Shown here in pieces: positions 9,986 to 19,615 of a DNA stretch of 64,000 bases. The DNA is from Alcanivorax sp. DG881 (lineage in GTDB: Bacteria; Pseudomonadota; Gammaproteobacteria; Pseudomonadales; Alcanivoracaceae), in NCBI RefSeq assembly GCF_000155615.1, contig NZ_DS989915.1, positions 2,617,627-2,681,626 of the forward strand, given 5' to 3'. Position numbers and translations under genes: made by a program. Each line of letters opens with the position of its first letter. The stretch's first letter is position 1. The notes beneath the pieces are model-generated. The model was given only the letters and a program-made list of their open reading frames with translations, did not search any database and was not told the origin of the DNA.

Positions 9986-10293
9986 CGCACAGGCGCTTGA
10001 GCTGGCTGCCGTAATCGGCCTGCTACCTTTTCGGCCCGGTAACCGACTTCACCACTGGCCACTCCCCGTTACAGATCCATAACACTTCGCTGCATATCCC
10101 GCCCTTGCGCGTACCTTTCTCAACCAATCCCAACCTTTTCTCAACGGCTGTAGCACGGGCGTTTTGTTTTACTTATTGCATATACACAGGGGGGAATAGC
10201 GAGAGGCTGCATAGCCTTCACGTGTTGTTCTCCCAGCGCCTGAGACGGTAAACCTTGGGCGAAAAACCGAATAACAAACGCCGGAGACGCGCT
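9986..10293 (+). promoter_or_regulatory. Non-coding leader/promoter region of barrel-lipoprotein pair
   Basis: About 300 bp without a gene between the duplicated block and the barrel at 10294. It includes a relatively AT-rich stretch (TTTTGTTTTACTTATTGCATATACAC near 10162-10187 in part) that could hold a promoter. No known operator was recognised. Confidence 0.35.
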
Positions 10294-11649
10294 ATGACAA
10301 CCAAGAATCTGTCCCGCTGGGGGGCTGCTGCGATTATCTCAACTGCCTTGTCCAGTCCTGTTTATGCCGCCATGGGCAATACGGCCAGCACCTATGGCCT
10401 GTTGCCGACGGATGTGGGGACCGCGCAAGCGCTTTCCATGTTCAACACCCAGGCGTCCGCGTTGTACTACAACCCGGCCTACCTGACCCAGGATCCCCGT
10501 GGGGAGCTGACAGTGGGCTTGCTGCACGGTGAGCAGGAACTCCGGGCGGTGAGTCAGGGCAATCCCAACGGTGGTGGCGCGGCGGTTATTCGTGACGGCG
10601 ATGTGCTCAACGATACCGATTCCCAGCAACAGATTATCGCCCTGAAAACCGATCTCACCGATCTGACCCAGTTTGGGCATCCCATCTACTTCGCCATCAT
10701 TGCCGGCGTGGAAAAGTACGGTGAAGAAATGCTGGCCTTCAAATCCGAAAATTCTCGGGAAGGGCAGTTTTTCAACTACGGTCGTCAGCCATTGTTCCTG
10801 AACCTGGGTGGTGGCATCGAGCTGGCCAACGGGATTACCTCCGGGGCTTCTGCACATATCTCCCTGCGTTCCGACGCCAAGCTGGTGGCCAGTGCGGATC
10901 TGTCCGGTGAAACCCAATACGAAGAATTGAACGTGACAGCCAAGCCGGTGATTCGTCCGGTACTGTCGATCAACTTCGAATGGGACGAAGTGTTTTGCGG
11001 CAAGGAAGATTGCGGCATCTGGACCGGCCTGGAAACCGCGTTCGCGTTCCGTGGCCACACCGAAGCGCGCACCTCGGTGGAGTCCAACCTGACCATCCCC
11101 GGTACCGTGATTGACCCGGGTATTACCGTACTCATCGATACCATCGATTCCTATCAGCCCGATATTTTCAGTGCCGGTATTCTTTATCACTTCAGTGATA
11201 ACTTCCGCGCGGCGGTGACGGTTGAGCAACAGAACTGGAACGACCTGGAAGATGAACTAGCCCGTGACACCGTGAAAGATCAGGCCTTTGCGACCTTCAA
11301 GGATATCGTGGTGCCCCGCGTGGGCGCAGAGTGGACGGTCAATGAACACCTGATTCTGTCTGCGGGTGTGGCGTATCAGGAAAGCCCGCTGGAAAGTATC
11401 CAGACTCCGGACGTGAACTACCTGGATAGCGACAAGATTATTGCTGGCGTGGGTAGCTCCCTGATCATTCAAAATCCGCCGATCCTGGCCTACCCGCTGC
11501 GCCTGGACTTTGGTTACCAATTCCAGAAACTGGAAGAGCGTGATTTCGAGCTGACGACCACACGCCCTGGCGTGGCCAATCCTTACGAAGTCGTGACGGC
11601 TGATGGCGATGTCCATGTGTTTTCCGGCTCCATCACGCTGAAGTTCTAA
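10294..11649 (+). CDS. TraF_2-like outer-membrane beta-barrel protein, subtype A
   Basis: 451 aa with signal peptide cleaved after VYA (near residue 25), mature AMGNTASTYGLLP, ALYYNPAYL segment, Cys pair (FCGKEDC, one residue shorter than its paralogs) and terminal SITLKF. It is the closest relative in the window of the protein at 3222 (both have TTTRPGV-NPYE near the C-terminus). ATG 10294 follows GGAGA at a good distance; the upstream frame to 10255 would bury the signal peptide. The next gene starts 12 bp after the stop, so they form one operon. Confidence 0.87.
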   Translation: MTTKNLSRWGAAAIISTALSSPVYAAMGNTASTYGLLPTDVGTAQALSMFNTQASALYYNPAYLTQDPRGELTVGLLHGEQELRAVSQGNPNGGGAAVIRDGDVLNDTDSQQQIIALKTDLTDLTQFGHPIYFAIIAGVEKYGEEMLAFKSENSREGQFFNYGRQPLFLNLGGGIELANGITSGASAHISLRSDAKLVASADLSGETQYEELNVTAKPVIRPVLSINFEWDEVFCGKEDCGIWTGLETAFAFRGHTEARTSVESNLTIPGTVIDPGITVLIDTIDSYQPDIFSAGILYHFSDNFRAAVTVEQQNWNDLEDELARDTVKDQAFATFKDIVVPRVGAEWTVNEHLILSAGVAYQESPLESIQTPDVNYLDSDKIIAGVGSSLIIQNPPILAYPLRLDFGYQFQKLEERDFELTTTRPGVANPYEVVTADGDVHVFSGSITLKF

Positions 11650-11661
11650 CGGAGGTGCCCC

Positions 11662-14600
11662 ATGAAAAATAACAAACTGGCTCTCACTGCACTGGCGGCC
11701 GCACTGGTCGCCGGTTGCGGCGGCAGCGACGATAGCGTGAGCTTCAATACACCGACCTTTGACGCTCGCAATCTGCACTACACCTACCCGCTGGATAATC
11801 AGCAGCAGGTCGCGCCGCGTGCCATCATTGCCTTGCAGTTCAGCCATGAAGTGACGGCGGACGCCAGCAACTTCACCGTGACGGGCCCGGATGATGAAGC
11901 GGTACCGTTTACGCTGGAATCCGTGGCCGACGGCCGGGGGGTGGTGTTAACGCCGGACGATGCCCTGAAGCCGGCGTCGGACTACAAGGTGGTGATGAAT
12001 GGTGTCACCGTGCTGGGTGAAACCACTACCTTCAAAGACGGCACCCTGAATTTCACCACCCGTGCGGCACTGGAAGGTCCCATTGAGACCCAGAAGACCG
12101 CTGCCAGCTTTGAAGTAGAATCCATCTTCCCGGATGACGGGCAATTCAAGAGCATGGATTTCTCTTCGTTCCGTCTGCGTACCACCCATCCCATTGATGC
12201 TTCTTCCGCTGTGTACGGCGACACCATCAGCCTGATGAACAATGGTGAGGTTGTGCCCGCCTTGCTGCTGGTCGGTCGGACCACTATCACCGTGGACCCA
12301 CTGGAAGACATGACGCCTGGTGATACCTATGAGCTGAGTGTCAACGGTGTGAAGAGTCAGCTGGGCGAAGATATTGCCGCCTATTCGCACTCCACGGTAC
12401 CCCAGGACACCACCTCTCCCACCACCGGGGAGCGTGCGGTGCTGGTAACCAATGCACCGCCAGCCGATGATTCGCTGGGTTGCCTGGACGACGGTGTACG
12501 CTTGTCGGAACTGACCGGCCAGCCGATCAACTGTGTCCCGGTTATTGGCACCTTGCTGCAGGACAAGACCGTGTCCAAGCAGTCCGGTGACGTGTACGCC
12601 GAACTGGCTTTCACCCCTAATTTCCCCGACGTGACGCCCTTGCGGGTGCAGCGTGGCGGGATCCTGAAAGGGGATGCGCTGGAAGTGTTCATTGGCGGTG
12701 AAGTGCCGGTGGGATTCGACTCCGGTGAAGTGACCGTGGAAATCATTTCCGATGCCACCGGTTATCTGTTCCCCAACCCCAATGCGGAAAGTGACGACGC
12801 GCCCAAGCAGCTGCGGTTGTTTATGGACGTCGCCACGTCCACCACTGATGCGCGTGCCAATGGCGCCTTTACCCAGAACCTGATGCACCTGGAACTGGTG
12901 GGCACCGGCCTGATTGAAGATGGCCAGCTCAACACCGATGCGATCACCGTGGTAGAGCCCCGTGTACTGGGTGTGGAAAACAGCTACGGCGTGCTCAGCT
13001 TCCGCATGGAGTCCTACCAGGACCAGGAAAATGCACCGCTGAAACCGGTGGATGCGATCAACCCGTTTGTGCCGGTACTGGATGGTGACAACGGTCAGGA
13101 ACTGTCCTGGCAGCCCGGTAATGTGGCGGATCGCATGGAGCCCGGTGAGCCCATCGTCATTCACTTCAACGAAGCGCTGGACCCGAACAGCATTGTGGCC
13201 GGTGATTCCCTGCTGCTGACCAAGGGCGGCCTTGATGAGCCCTTCCAGTGGGAGCTGCGCGGTAATGCGCTGGTGATTACGCCGGATTCTCCGGTGGAAT
13301 ACGGCGTGGAATACGCCGTGACAACGACCCCGGCGATCACGGATCTGGCAGGTAATTCCCTGCAGGTTCTTGATTCATTGCAAGGGGACAGCACGCTTGA
13401 CTTCACCCTGCCCGAATACGTGGTCGACGATGGTGGCGATGTGCGTCGTGGCCCGTTTGCGGCCACCGTGTATCCCGGCTTCCCGTGTGCCAGTTCCACC
13501 GCTACCCAGGGTGAAATTGATGCGGGAACCCAGGGTGTCTGCATTTCGTCCAGCCCGGAAGGCGAACAGGTTGAAGTGGACGAGCTGCCCATTGTGGACC
13601 TGCCAGCAAACCGGCCCATCAAGGTGCGCTTCTCCCAGAACATGGACCCGGCCACCATCACTCTGGGCGACACCCTGCTGGTGCAGAAAGACAATGGCGG
13701 CAGCTGGGAAGATGTGGACGGTGAGCTGACGCTTGAGCCCCGGGCATTGATCTTCACCCCTGAGCAAGCCTGGGAAGAAGATGCACTCTACCGCTATGTG
13801 CTGGCCTCCAATGGTGGCGGCACGGGCTGTGCGGGCATGTGCTCGGTGGACGGCCTGCCCTTGCAGACTGCACCGCTGTTGGGTGGTGGTCTGAAGGAAG
13901 GCGGCCCGGACATGGAAATCCTGTTCCGTGGTGGCGTGCCCTTCAACACCATTTTCCAGGAACTGGCCAACCTTCCCAGTGTGGATGTAAATAACAACTT
14001 CCAGATTGATACTGATGAGCCGGTTCTCACTGGTGACGTAATCGATCCGCTGGATACGCCGGCCAACGCCACCATGATCCTGCCCCGCGATGGCGGTGGT
14101 GAAGGGCTGGTGACCACCGCGAATACCGGGTGTGGCTATGAGGGGACGCCGCCGTTTACCGCGGATGATCAGGCGCAGTGTGACAGTGACCGTATCCTCT
14201 ATATCAGCGGGTTGTTGAACACCGAGATCCTGGACTTCGACCCGGTGGAGCAGGGCGTGCCGGTGGTGATTTATCCGACCACCGTGGCGCTGACCAACCT
14301 GGATGCCACGGCAGTGGTTGGGCTGGACCTGAATGTGCTGGATGGCGGCAGTACCCTGGATTCCATCCCGGTGCTTGGCCCGATTCTGGGCGGCGTACTG
14401 GAAGTCACCCTGGGGCTGGTGAACGACACCGTTTCGGCACTGGCCGGTGAGTTCGGTGGCGACGGGGTGCTGGACAGCCTGCTGTCGGTGGTCGGTGATG
14501 TGGGGCTGGTGCCCATCGATACCGCCACGGGACCGAACATCATGCGGGTACGCTATAACGAAGATGAAAACGGCGACCGTACCATTCCGCCGGTGGGCTA

Positions 14601-14904
14601 TATCGTGGACACCCCGGACGGCCCGGTATTCCGCATCACCTTCGACCTGCTGTTCGATGCCCCGGCACTGAGCCTGCCACTGGGCCTGGAGCACAACGTT
14701 AAAGGCCTGCCCATCGATAATGTGGATCTGGAAGGGCCGTTGGACTTCCTGCCCGATGGGCGCCTGTTCATTGGTTTGCAGAATGCCCAGCCGAAAAATG
14801 TGGACCTGGAAATCACCCTGGCCGGCCTGGAAGGCGGTAAAGTGAAACTGGTGATCCCGCCGGGCGGTATCAACCTCAGCTACCAGAGTGCGTCTATCCA
14901 GTAA
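11662..14904 (+). CDS. Ig-like (Big_5/SbsA-like) domain lipoprotein, longest member
   Basis: 1080 aa. Signal peptide with lipobox LVAGC (Cys19), then Gly/Ser/Asp linker. Contains the family core (NCVPV, RANGAFTQ, VLGVENSYGVLSF, YPGFPC) and Ig-like repeats near residues 30-130, 155-240, 480-580 and 630-720. It has an Asp/Asn-rich calcium-loop-like VDVNNNFQIDTDE segment near residue 775. A paralog-specific insert of about 50 residues around 895-945 is hydrophobic and Gly/Leu-rich (DLNVLDGG to AGEFGGDG), absent from the other three lipoproteins. GGAGG lies 7 nt before the ATG. Partner of the barrel at 10294. Confidence 0.88.
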   Translation: MKNNKLALTALAAALVAGCGGSDDSVSFNTPTFDARNLHYTYPLDNQQQVAPRAIIALQFSHEVTADASNFTVTGPDDEAVPFTLESVADGRGVVLTPDDALKPASDYKVVMNGVTVLGETTTFKDGTLNFTTRAALEGPIETQKTAASFEVESIFPDDGQFKSMDFSSFRLRTTHPIDASSAVYGDTISLMNNGEVVPALLLVGRTTITVDPLEDMTPGDTYELSVNGVKSQLGEDIAAYSHSTVPQDTTSPTTGERAVLVTNAPPADDSLGCLDDGVRLSELTGQPINCVPVIGTLLQDKTVSKQSGDVYAELAFTPNFPDVTPLRVQRGGILKGDALEVFIGGEVPVGFDSGEVTVEIISDATGYLFPNPNAESDDAPKQLRLFMDVATSTTDARANGAFTQNLMHLELVGTGLIEDGQLNTDAITVVEPRVLGVENSYGVLSFRMESYQDQENAPLKPVDAINPFVPVLDGDNGQELSWQPGNVADRMEPGEPIVIHFNEALDPNSIVAGDSLLLTKGGLDEPFQWELRGNALVITPDSPVEYGVEYAVTTTPAITDLAGNSLQVLDSLQGDSTLDFTLPEYVVDDGGDVRRGPFAATVYPGFPCASSTATQGEIDAGTQGVCISSSPEGEQVEVDELPIVDLPANRPIKVRFSQNMDPATITLGDTLLVQKDNGGSWEDVDGELTLEPRALIFTPEQAWEEDALYRYVLASNGGGTGCAGMCSVDGLPLQTAPLLGGGLKEGGPDMEILFRGGVPFNTIFQELANLPSVDVNNNFQIDTDEPVLTGDVIDPLDTPANATMILPRDGGGEGLVTTANTGCGYEGTPPFTADDQAQCDSDRILYISGLLNTEILDFDPVEQGVPVVIYPTTVALTNLDATAVVGLDLNVLDGGSTLDSIPVLGPILGGVLEVTLGLVNDTVSALAGEFGGDGVLDSLLSVVGDVGLVPIDTATGPNIMRVRYNEDENGDRTIPPVGYIVDTPDGPVFRITFDLLFDAPALSLPLGLEHNVKGLPIDNVDLEGPLDFLPDGRLFIGLQNAQPKNVDLEITLAGLEGGKVKLVIPPGGINLSYQSASIQ

Positions 14905-14931
14905 ATCGGATCGTGCTTTGTGCATCATGTG

Positions 14932-14961
14932 GCGCCCCGCTTGTCGGGGCGCTGCTTTTTC
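14932..14961 (+). terminator. Rho-independent terminator
   Basis: Stem GCGCCCCG-CTTGT-CGGGGCGC followed by TGCTTTTT, 27 bp after the lipoprotein stop. It separates the subtype A pair from the subtype B pair of this unit. Confidence 0.85.
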
Positions 14962-15225
14962 TGTCGGCCGCCAGCGGCCGCTTGTCGTGAAACCCCGCCC
15001 AATCCCTCAAGGTGGCACGCCCGTGCCCGAACTCGTCGGTGGATACTCTGTCTACCCTGTCACTGTTTAAAAGAATTTTACGGTTTGCCGTCGTGATTGA
15101 CGCCAAATAGCGCTTTTTACCTATGTGAGTGTCTGTTCACTTTTGCATAGGGTGAGCTCCCCCCGTCGCCGCCCTGGCGACAGACAACGTAAAAGCAACA
15201 AGAAAACAGTGTAGGAGTACAACAA
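14962..15225 (+). promoter_or_regulatory. Promoter/leader region of subtype B pair
   Basis: No gene seen. The sequence around 15060-15150 is AT-richer (CACTGTTTAAAAGAATTTTACG; TGTTCACTTTTGCATAGGG in part) and is the likely promoter area. The ribosome site of the next gene is TAGGAG at 15211-15216. Confidence 0.35.
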
Positions 15226-16584
15226 ATGACTGTGTCTTTTTCGGGACGTGTCGCCGCCGTTGTCGGTGGTGTGTTGGTGCAATCTGTTGCCTTGGCGAGC
15301 ATGGGTAATATCGGCACCACTTATGGCGTACTGCCCTCGGATATTGCCTCTGCGCAGGCGCTCAGCCTGTTTAATGATCAGGTGTCCGCCACGTACTACA
15401 ATCCGGCGGCGCTGGCCAAGGATCCCCGTGGTGAGCTGACCACCGGCCTGATGCATGCTGAGCACGAGCTGCGTGCGAAAAGCCTGGGCGGCGCGGATGC
15501 GCCGATCCGTAATGGTGATGTGCTGCAGGATTCCCCCTCCCAGCAAATACTGCTGGGCATGAAAACCGACCTGACCTCGCTCACCCAGTACAACCATCCG
15601 ATTTATTTTGGCCTGATGCTGGGGGTAGAAAAGTACGGTGAAGAAATGCTGGCGTTTGATTCCTCCACGTCCCAGCAAGGCCAGTATTTTGAATATGGCC
15701 GCCAGCCTCTGTTCCTGAACCTGGGCGGCGCTACCCAGCTGTGGCGAGGCATCGATGTGGGCGCCACCGCGCGGATTACCCTGCATGCGGCGGCGGATCT
15801 GTCCGCCACCACGGACCTAGCCGGCAACACCCAGTACGAAGAACTGGATGTCTCCGCCAAACCGTCCATTCGCCCGATCTTCGGTATCAACATGGACTGG
15901 GGCGAGACTTTCTGCGGTGAAGGCGACGACTGCTGGTTCAACGGCCTGGAAACGGCGTTTTCCTATCGCGGTTACTCCAACACCCAAACCGAAGTGAACG
16001 CCAATGCGGTGATTCCCGGGGTGATTCCCAACCCGGGCCTGATGCTCAACATCAACACCCTGGATTCCTATCAGCCGAACATTCTCGCCGGTGGCGTGCA
16101 GTACCAGGCCGGCCGCTGGCGCACCGGGGTGACCATTGAGTGGCAGGAATGGTCCGCGCTGGAAGAGGAGTTCGAGAATGACACCATCAAGGATCAGGCC
16201 GTTAGTGGTCAGCCCGGGCAATTGACCTTTCAGGACGTGATCATCCCGCGCATCGGCACCGAGTTCCGTCTTAATGAAAACTTTTCGTTCACCGGTGGGG
16301 TGGCTTACAGCGAGTCGCCGCTGGAATCCAATGCATCGGTAGATGTGAACTACCTGGATACGGACAAGTGGATTATCGGCCTGGGCGTCACCGCGAAGTA
16401 CAAGAAAACGCGTTTCCTGGCTTTCCCGGTCCGTTTTGATTTGGCCTACCAGCACCAGATTCTGGAAGACCGCACCTTCGACATTTACGACACCCAGTCC
16501 GCGGTCTACCCGCAGCCCAGCGAGCAGGTGGAAGCCAGCGGTGACGTGAATGTGATCAGCGGCTCCATCACCCTGAAATTTTAA
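15226..16584 (+). CDS. TraF_2-like outer-membrane beta-barrel protein, subtype B
   Basis: 452 aa with signal peptide cleaved after ALA (near residue 24), mature SMGNIGTTYGVLPSD, ATYYNPAAL segment, Cys pair (FCGEGDDC), WFNGLETAFSYRGYSNT and terminal SITLKF. Nearest paralog in the window is the protein at 5032. TAGGAG sits 9 nt before the ATG. The downstream lipoprotein starts 18 bp after the stop, giving a two-gene operon. As for the others, the FadL-like NPA segment suggests but does not prove a channel for hydrophobic compounds. Confidence 0.87.
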   Translation: MTVSFSGRVAAVVGGVLVQSVALASMGNIGTTYGVLPSDIASAQALSLFNDQVSATYYNPAALAKDPRGELTTGLMHAEHELRAKSLGGADAPIRNGDVLQDSPSQQILLGMKTDLTSLTQYNHPIYFGLMLGVEKYGEEMLAFDSSTSQQGQYFEYGRQPLFLNLGGATQLWRGIDVGATARITLHAAADLSATTDLAGNTQYEELDVSAKPSIRPIFGINMDWGETFCGEGDDCWFNGLETAFSYRGYSNTQTEVNANAVIPGVIPNPGLMLNINTLDSYQPNILAGGVQYQAGRWRTGVTIEWQEWSALEEEFENDTIKDQAVSGQPGQLTFQDVIIPRIGTEFRLNENFSFTGGVAYSESPLESNASVDVNYLDTDKWIIGLGVTAKYKKTRFLAFPVRFDLAYQHQILEDRTFDIYDTQSAVYPQPSEQVEASGDVNVISGSITLKF

Positions 16585-16602
16585 GCCCGGGAGGCAAACA
16601 CA

Positions 16603-19563
16603 ATGATGCGAACGAGCGTACTTTTCGCCACCGCACTGGTGCTGACCGCCTGCGGTGGTGGTGGCAGTGAACAGACCGTGGATTACAGCGGTCGCAACAG
16701 CGGGCAGGTGTTCTACAGCTACCCGGCGGACCAGCAAACCCAGATATCGGTGCATGCGCCACTGGTGGTGCAGTTTTCCGAGGCGCCGGATCTAACGCTG
16801 GCCGACATTACTCTCACCGGCCCGGATGGTGCCGTTGATGTGGACATGAGTGAGGCAGATCAGGGGCGCTCCGTGGTGATCACCCCGCGTCTGCCGCTGG
16901 CGTTCAACAGTGACTACACCCTGAGCCTGAATGGTATGGATTTGCAGGGTTTCAGTGATGGCACCCTGAACTTCACCACCGGCTCCGCCGGCACGGGGCC
17001 GCAGGACCAGCAGCAGAACGCGGATCAGCTGGTGATTAGCCGGAAAATGCCGTCGGGTGGCGACGACCAGCCCTTCATGGACTTCTCCACCGTTCACCTG
17101 CAGTTCTCGCAGCCACTGGATCGCACCACCGTGGATAACACCACGGTCAGCCTTAACGATGCCGGCGGCAATCCGGTGGCTGCCACCCTATTGGTGAGCG
17201 GCACACGGTTGACCCTGGACCCGCAGGACGACCTCACACCGGGCAGCGATTACACCCTGGAACTGGACAGCGCCCTGACCAGCAAGACCGGTGTCGCCTA
17301 CAGCGGAGAAAACAGCTTTACCCTGACCCCGCAAGATTCCACCCCGCGGGAAACCCTGGTGCTGGAAGCCATGGCCGCAGATCCCACCAAGGATTGTGGC
17401 GAGGACGGTGTCATGCTGTCGCCGCTCAGTGGCGAGCCGATCAACTGCGTGCCGTTGATCGCCAAGTTGCTGGGTGACACCACGGTATCCAAATTGTCCG
17501 GCAACGTGTTTGCGGAACTGGCCTTTGTGCCGGACTTTCCGGACGCCACGCCGCTGCGTATCAGCAAGGGCTCACTGCTCAAGGGTGAGCCCCTTGAGGT
17601 GCTGATTGGCGGCCAGTTGCCGGCGGGTTTTGATTCCGGTGATGTCACCGTCAGCTTCCTGTCCGATGCCTCCGGTTATTTGTCGCCGGCCCCGTACAGT
17701 GCCGCCCCGGAAGCGCCGCGGCGGGTGCAGCTGACCCTGGATCTGGCCTTCTCCACGGCTGACTCCCGCGCCAATGGTGCCTTCACCCAGACGCTATTGC
17801 AGGTCGAGCTGGTGGGGCGTGCCATTGTTGTTGATGGGCGCATGGTGATTGATGCGATCGGGGTGATTGAACCGGAAGTGTTAGGGGTAGAAACCGCCTA
17901 CGGGGTGTTGAGTTTCCACATGGAATCCTACGCGGACCAGACCACCGCCCCGGAGCCTGAGGTGGATATCACCGGTCCCAGCCTGCAAAGCTGGCAGCCC
18001 GGTGATTTCGCCGACCGTTTCCGCCCTGGCGACCCGGTGGTGCTGAACTTCGACGAAACCCCGAACCAGGAGTCCATCGTCCCCGGTTCCACCGTGACGC
18101 TTACCGAACAGGGCGCGGATGTACCGTTTCAGTGGCGCCTGGATGGTGCATCACTGGTGCTGACGCCGGACCAACCGCTGGCCTTCGGCAGCGACTATCA
18201 GGTGGCGTTCACCGATGGCGTGCAGGACCTGAGTGGTAACCCGGCGAACCCGGAAACTCTTGATTTCACCATGGTGGATGCGACCACCAACAGCCCGCGC
18301 ACGCCCTACACCACCACGGTGTACCCCGGATATGGCTGCGCCATTGATCCCGGTAGTGAAGACCTGGGCAACGGTATCCAGGGTGAGTGCGCCAGCGCCT
18401 ATCAGGATCAGGCCGGTGATCTGCTGCCCGTGCCCACCATGCCCGCCAACCGTGCCATCGAAGTGCAGTTCTCACGCAACATGGCGGCCGACAGCATGGT
18501 GCTGGGCAGCGCCTGCGGGCAAGGCAGTGTGCGGGTAGAGAAAATCGACACCGCCGGTAATTGCCAGGAAGCGGTGCCCGCTCACCTGAGCATGGATACC
18601 CGCAAGTTGACCATTACCCCGCAACAGCCCTGGGAAGAGGGAGTGCTTTACCGGTATGTGCTGGCATCCCATGAGCAGGCGGGTTGCGCCGGTGAGGTGA
18701 TCTGTTCGCAAGATGACATGCCTCTGCAGACCGCCCAGTTACTGGGGCCGGATGCGGACAAAGGCGGGCCGGATATGGCGATTGCCTTCACTGGCGCCGC
18801 GGCCACCGACAATGTGTTGTTGCCGCTGCGCAACCTGCCCAAGGCGGATGTGAATGCTAACTTCCTGCTCGACGACAGCGAAACCAAGGCCCGGGAAGAG
18901 CCACCGGGCAGCGGCCAGTATCCCACCCCGACCAATGCCGCCAAGCTGGCGGTGCTGGACACCGGCGGCATCGCCACTGAGGCAAACATTGGCTGCAATA
19001 TCAACGAAACCTGCCCGGCAGATAAATTCACCTATCTCAATGGCGGTATCAACGCGGATATTGTGGGCTGGAACGAAGCTGAACAGGCGGTGGAGGTGAC
19101 GCTGTATCCGCCGGTGTTGATGACAACCAACACCGACGTCTACGCACAGATTGCCGGTCTGGTCAGCCCGAACGTGCCCACCGAGCCGTTGGTCATGCGT
19201 GCCCGTTATGCCGACGATGGCAGTGGCAACCGGACGCAGCCGCTAACCGGCTGGATCCGCTACGACGCGGCAGAAGACCAGTTGATGTTCGACACCACGC
19301 TGGATTTGTTGCTCGATGCGCCGGAAATGGAAGCGCCGCTGGGGCTGCCGTTCAATCTGCACAGTTACCCGCTGGATGACCTCCAGTTGTCCGGTCCGGT
19401 GGATTTCCTCCCCGATGGCCGTCTGGTCATCGGTTTGGTGAGCCTGGCTGCGCAGAATATCGACGTGCGTATTGGCGGGGCATTGGCCACCATTGACCTG
19501 CAGATCCCGGAGGGTGGGGTGAACCTTACCTTCCAGAGCGGGTCCATCAAGAAACCGCAGTAA
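16603..19563 (+). CDS. Ig-like (Big_5/SbsA-like) domain lipoprotein
   Basis: 986 aa, the shortest complete member. Lipobox VLTAC (Cys17) and a Gly-rich linker, Ig-like repeats near residues 28-125, 145-230, 455-550 and 600-690, and the family core NCVPL, RANGAFTQ and VLGVETAYGVLSFHM. The C-terminal block (IPEGGVNLTF) matches the other members. GGGAGG precedes ATG 16603; the adjacent ATG 16606 is an alternative. It pairs with the barrel at 15226 and ends at the terminator at 19592. Confidence 0.88.
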   Translation: MMRTSVLFATALVLTACGGGGSEQTVDYSGRNSGQVFYSYPADQQTQISVHAPLVVQFSEAPDLTLADITLTGPDGAVDVDMSEADQGRSVVITPRLPLAFNSDYTLSLNGMDLQGFSDGTLNFTTGSAGTGPQDQQQNADQLVISRKMPSGGDDQPFMDFSTVHLQFSQPLDRTTVDNTTVSLNDAGGNPVAATLLVSGTRLTLDPQDDLTPGSDYTLELDSALTSKTGVAYSGENSFTLTPQDSTPRETLVLEAMAADPTKDCGEDGVMLSPLSGEPINCVPLIAKLLGDTTVSKLSGNVFAELAFVPDFPDATPLRISKGSLLKGEPLEVLIGGQLPAGFDSGDVTVSFLSDASGYLSPAPYSAAPEAPRRVQLTLDLAFSTADSRANGAFTQTLLQVELVGRAIVVDGRMVIDAIGVIEPEVLGVETAYGVLSFHMESYADQTTAPEPEVDITGPSLQSWQPGDFADRFRPGDPVVLNFDETPNQESIVPGSTVTLTEQGADVPFQWRLDGASLVLTPDQPLAFGSDYQVAFTDGVQDLSGNPANPETLDFTMVDATTNSPRTPYTTTVYPGYGCAIDPGSEDLGNGIQGECASAYQDQAGDLLPVPTMPANRAIEVQFSRNMAADSMVLGSACGQGSVRVEKIDTAGNCQEAVPAHLSMDTRKLTITPQQPWEEGVLYRYVLASHEQAGCAGEVICSQDDMPLQTAQLLGPDADKGGPDMAIAFTGAAATDNVLLPLRNLPKADVNANFLLDDSETKAREEPPGSGQYPTPTNAAKLAVLDTGGIATEANIGCNINETCPADKFTYLNGGINADIVGWNEAEQAVEVTLYPPVLMTTNTDVYAQIAGLVSPNVPTEPLVMRARYADDGSGNRTQPLTGWIRYDAAEDQLMFDTTLDLLLDAPEMEAPLGLPFNLHSYPLDDLQLSGPVDFLPDGRLVIGLVSLAAQNIDVRIGGALATIDLQIPEGGVNLTFQSGSIKKPQ

Positions 19564-19591
19564 CGCCACCGTCCCTGACGGTGATGCTCAA

Positions 19592-19615
19592 GCCGGCCTG
19601 CGGGCCGGCTTTTTT
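19592..19615 (+). terminator. Rho-independent terminator
   Basis: Stem GCCGGC-CTGCGG-GCCGGC followed by TTTTTT, 28 bp after the lipoprotein stop; the counterpart of the terminator at 9597. Confidence 0.9.

Noticed and set aside
9831..10082. 83 aa frame in the intergenic block
   Set aside because: Frame is not kept in the duplicated copy at 19.8 kb; no ribosome site.
13375..14928. 517 aa minus-strand frame inside the 11662 lipoprotein
   Set aside because: Antisense shadow of a well supported lipoprotein gene; no ribosome site or recognisable motif.
3222..16584. Conjugation locus from TraF naming
   Set aside because: No other tra, mob, T4SS or relaxase gene in the window; signal peptides, terminal Phe and NPA motif point to outer-membrane barrels.
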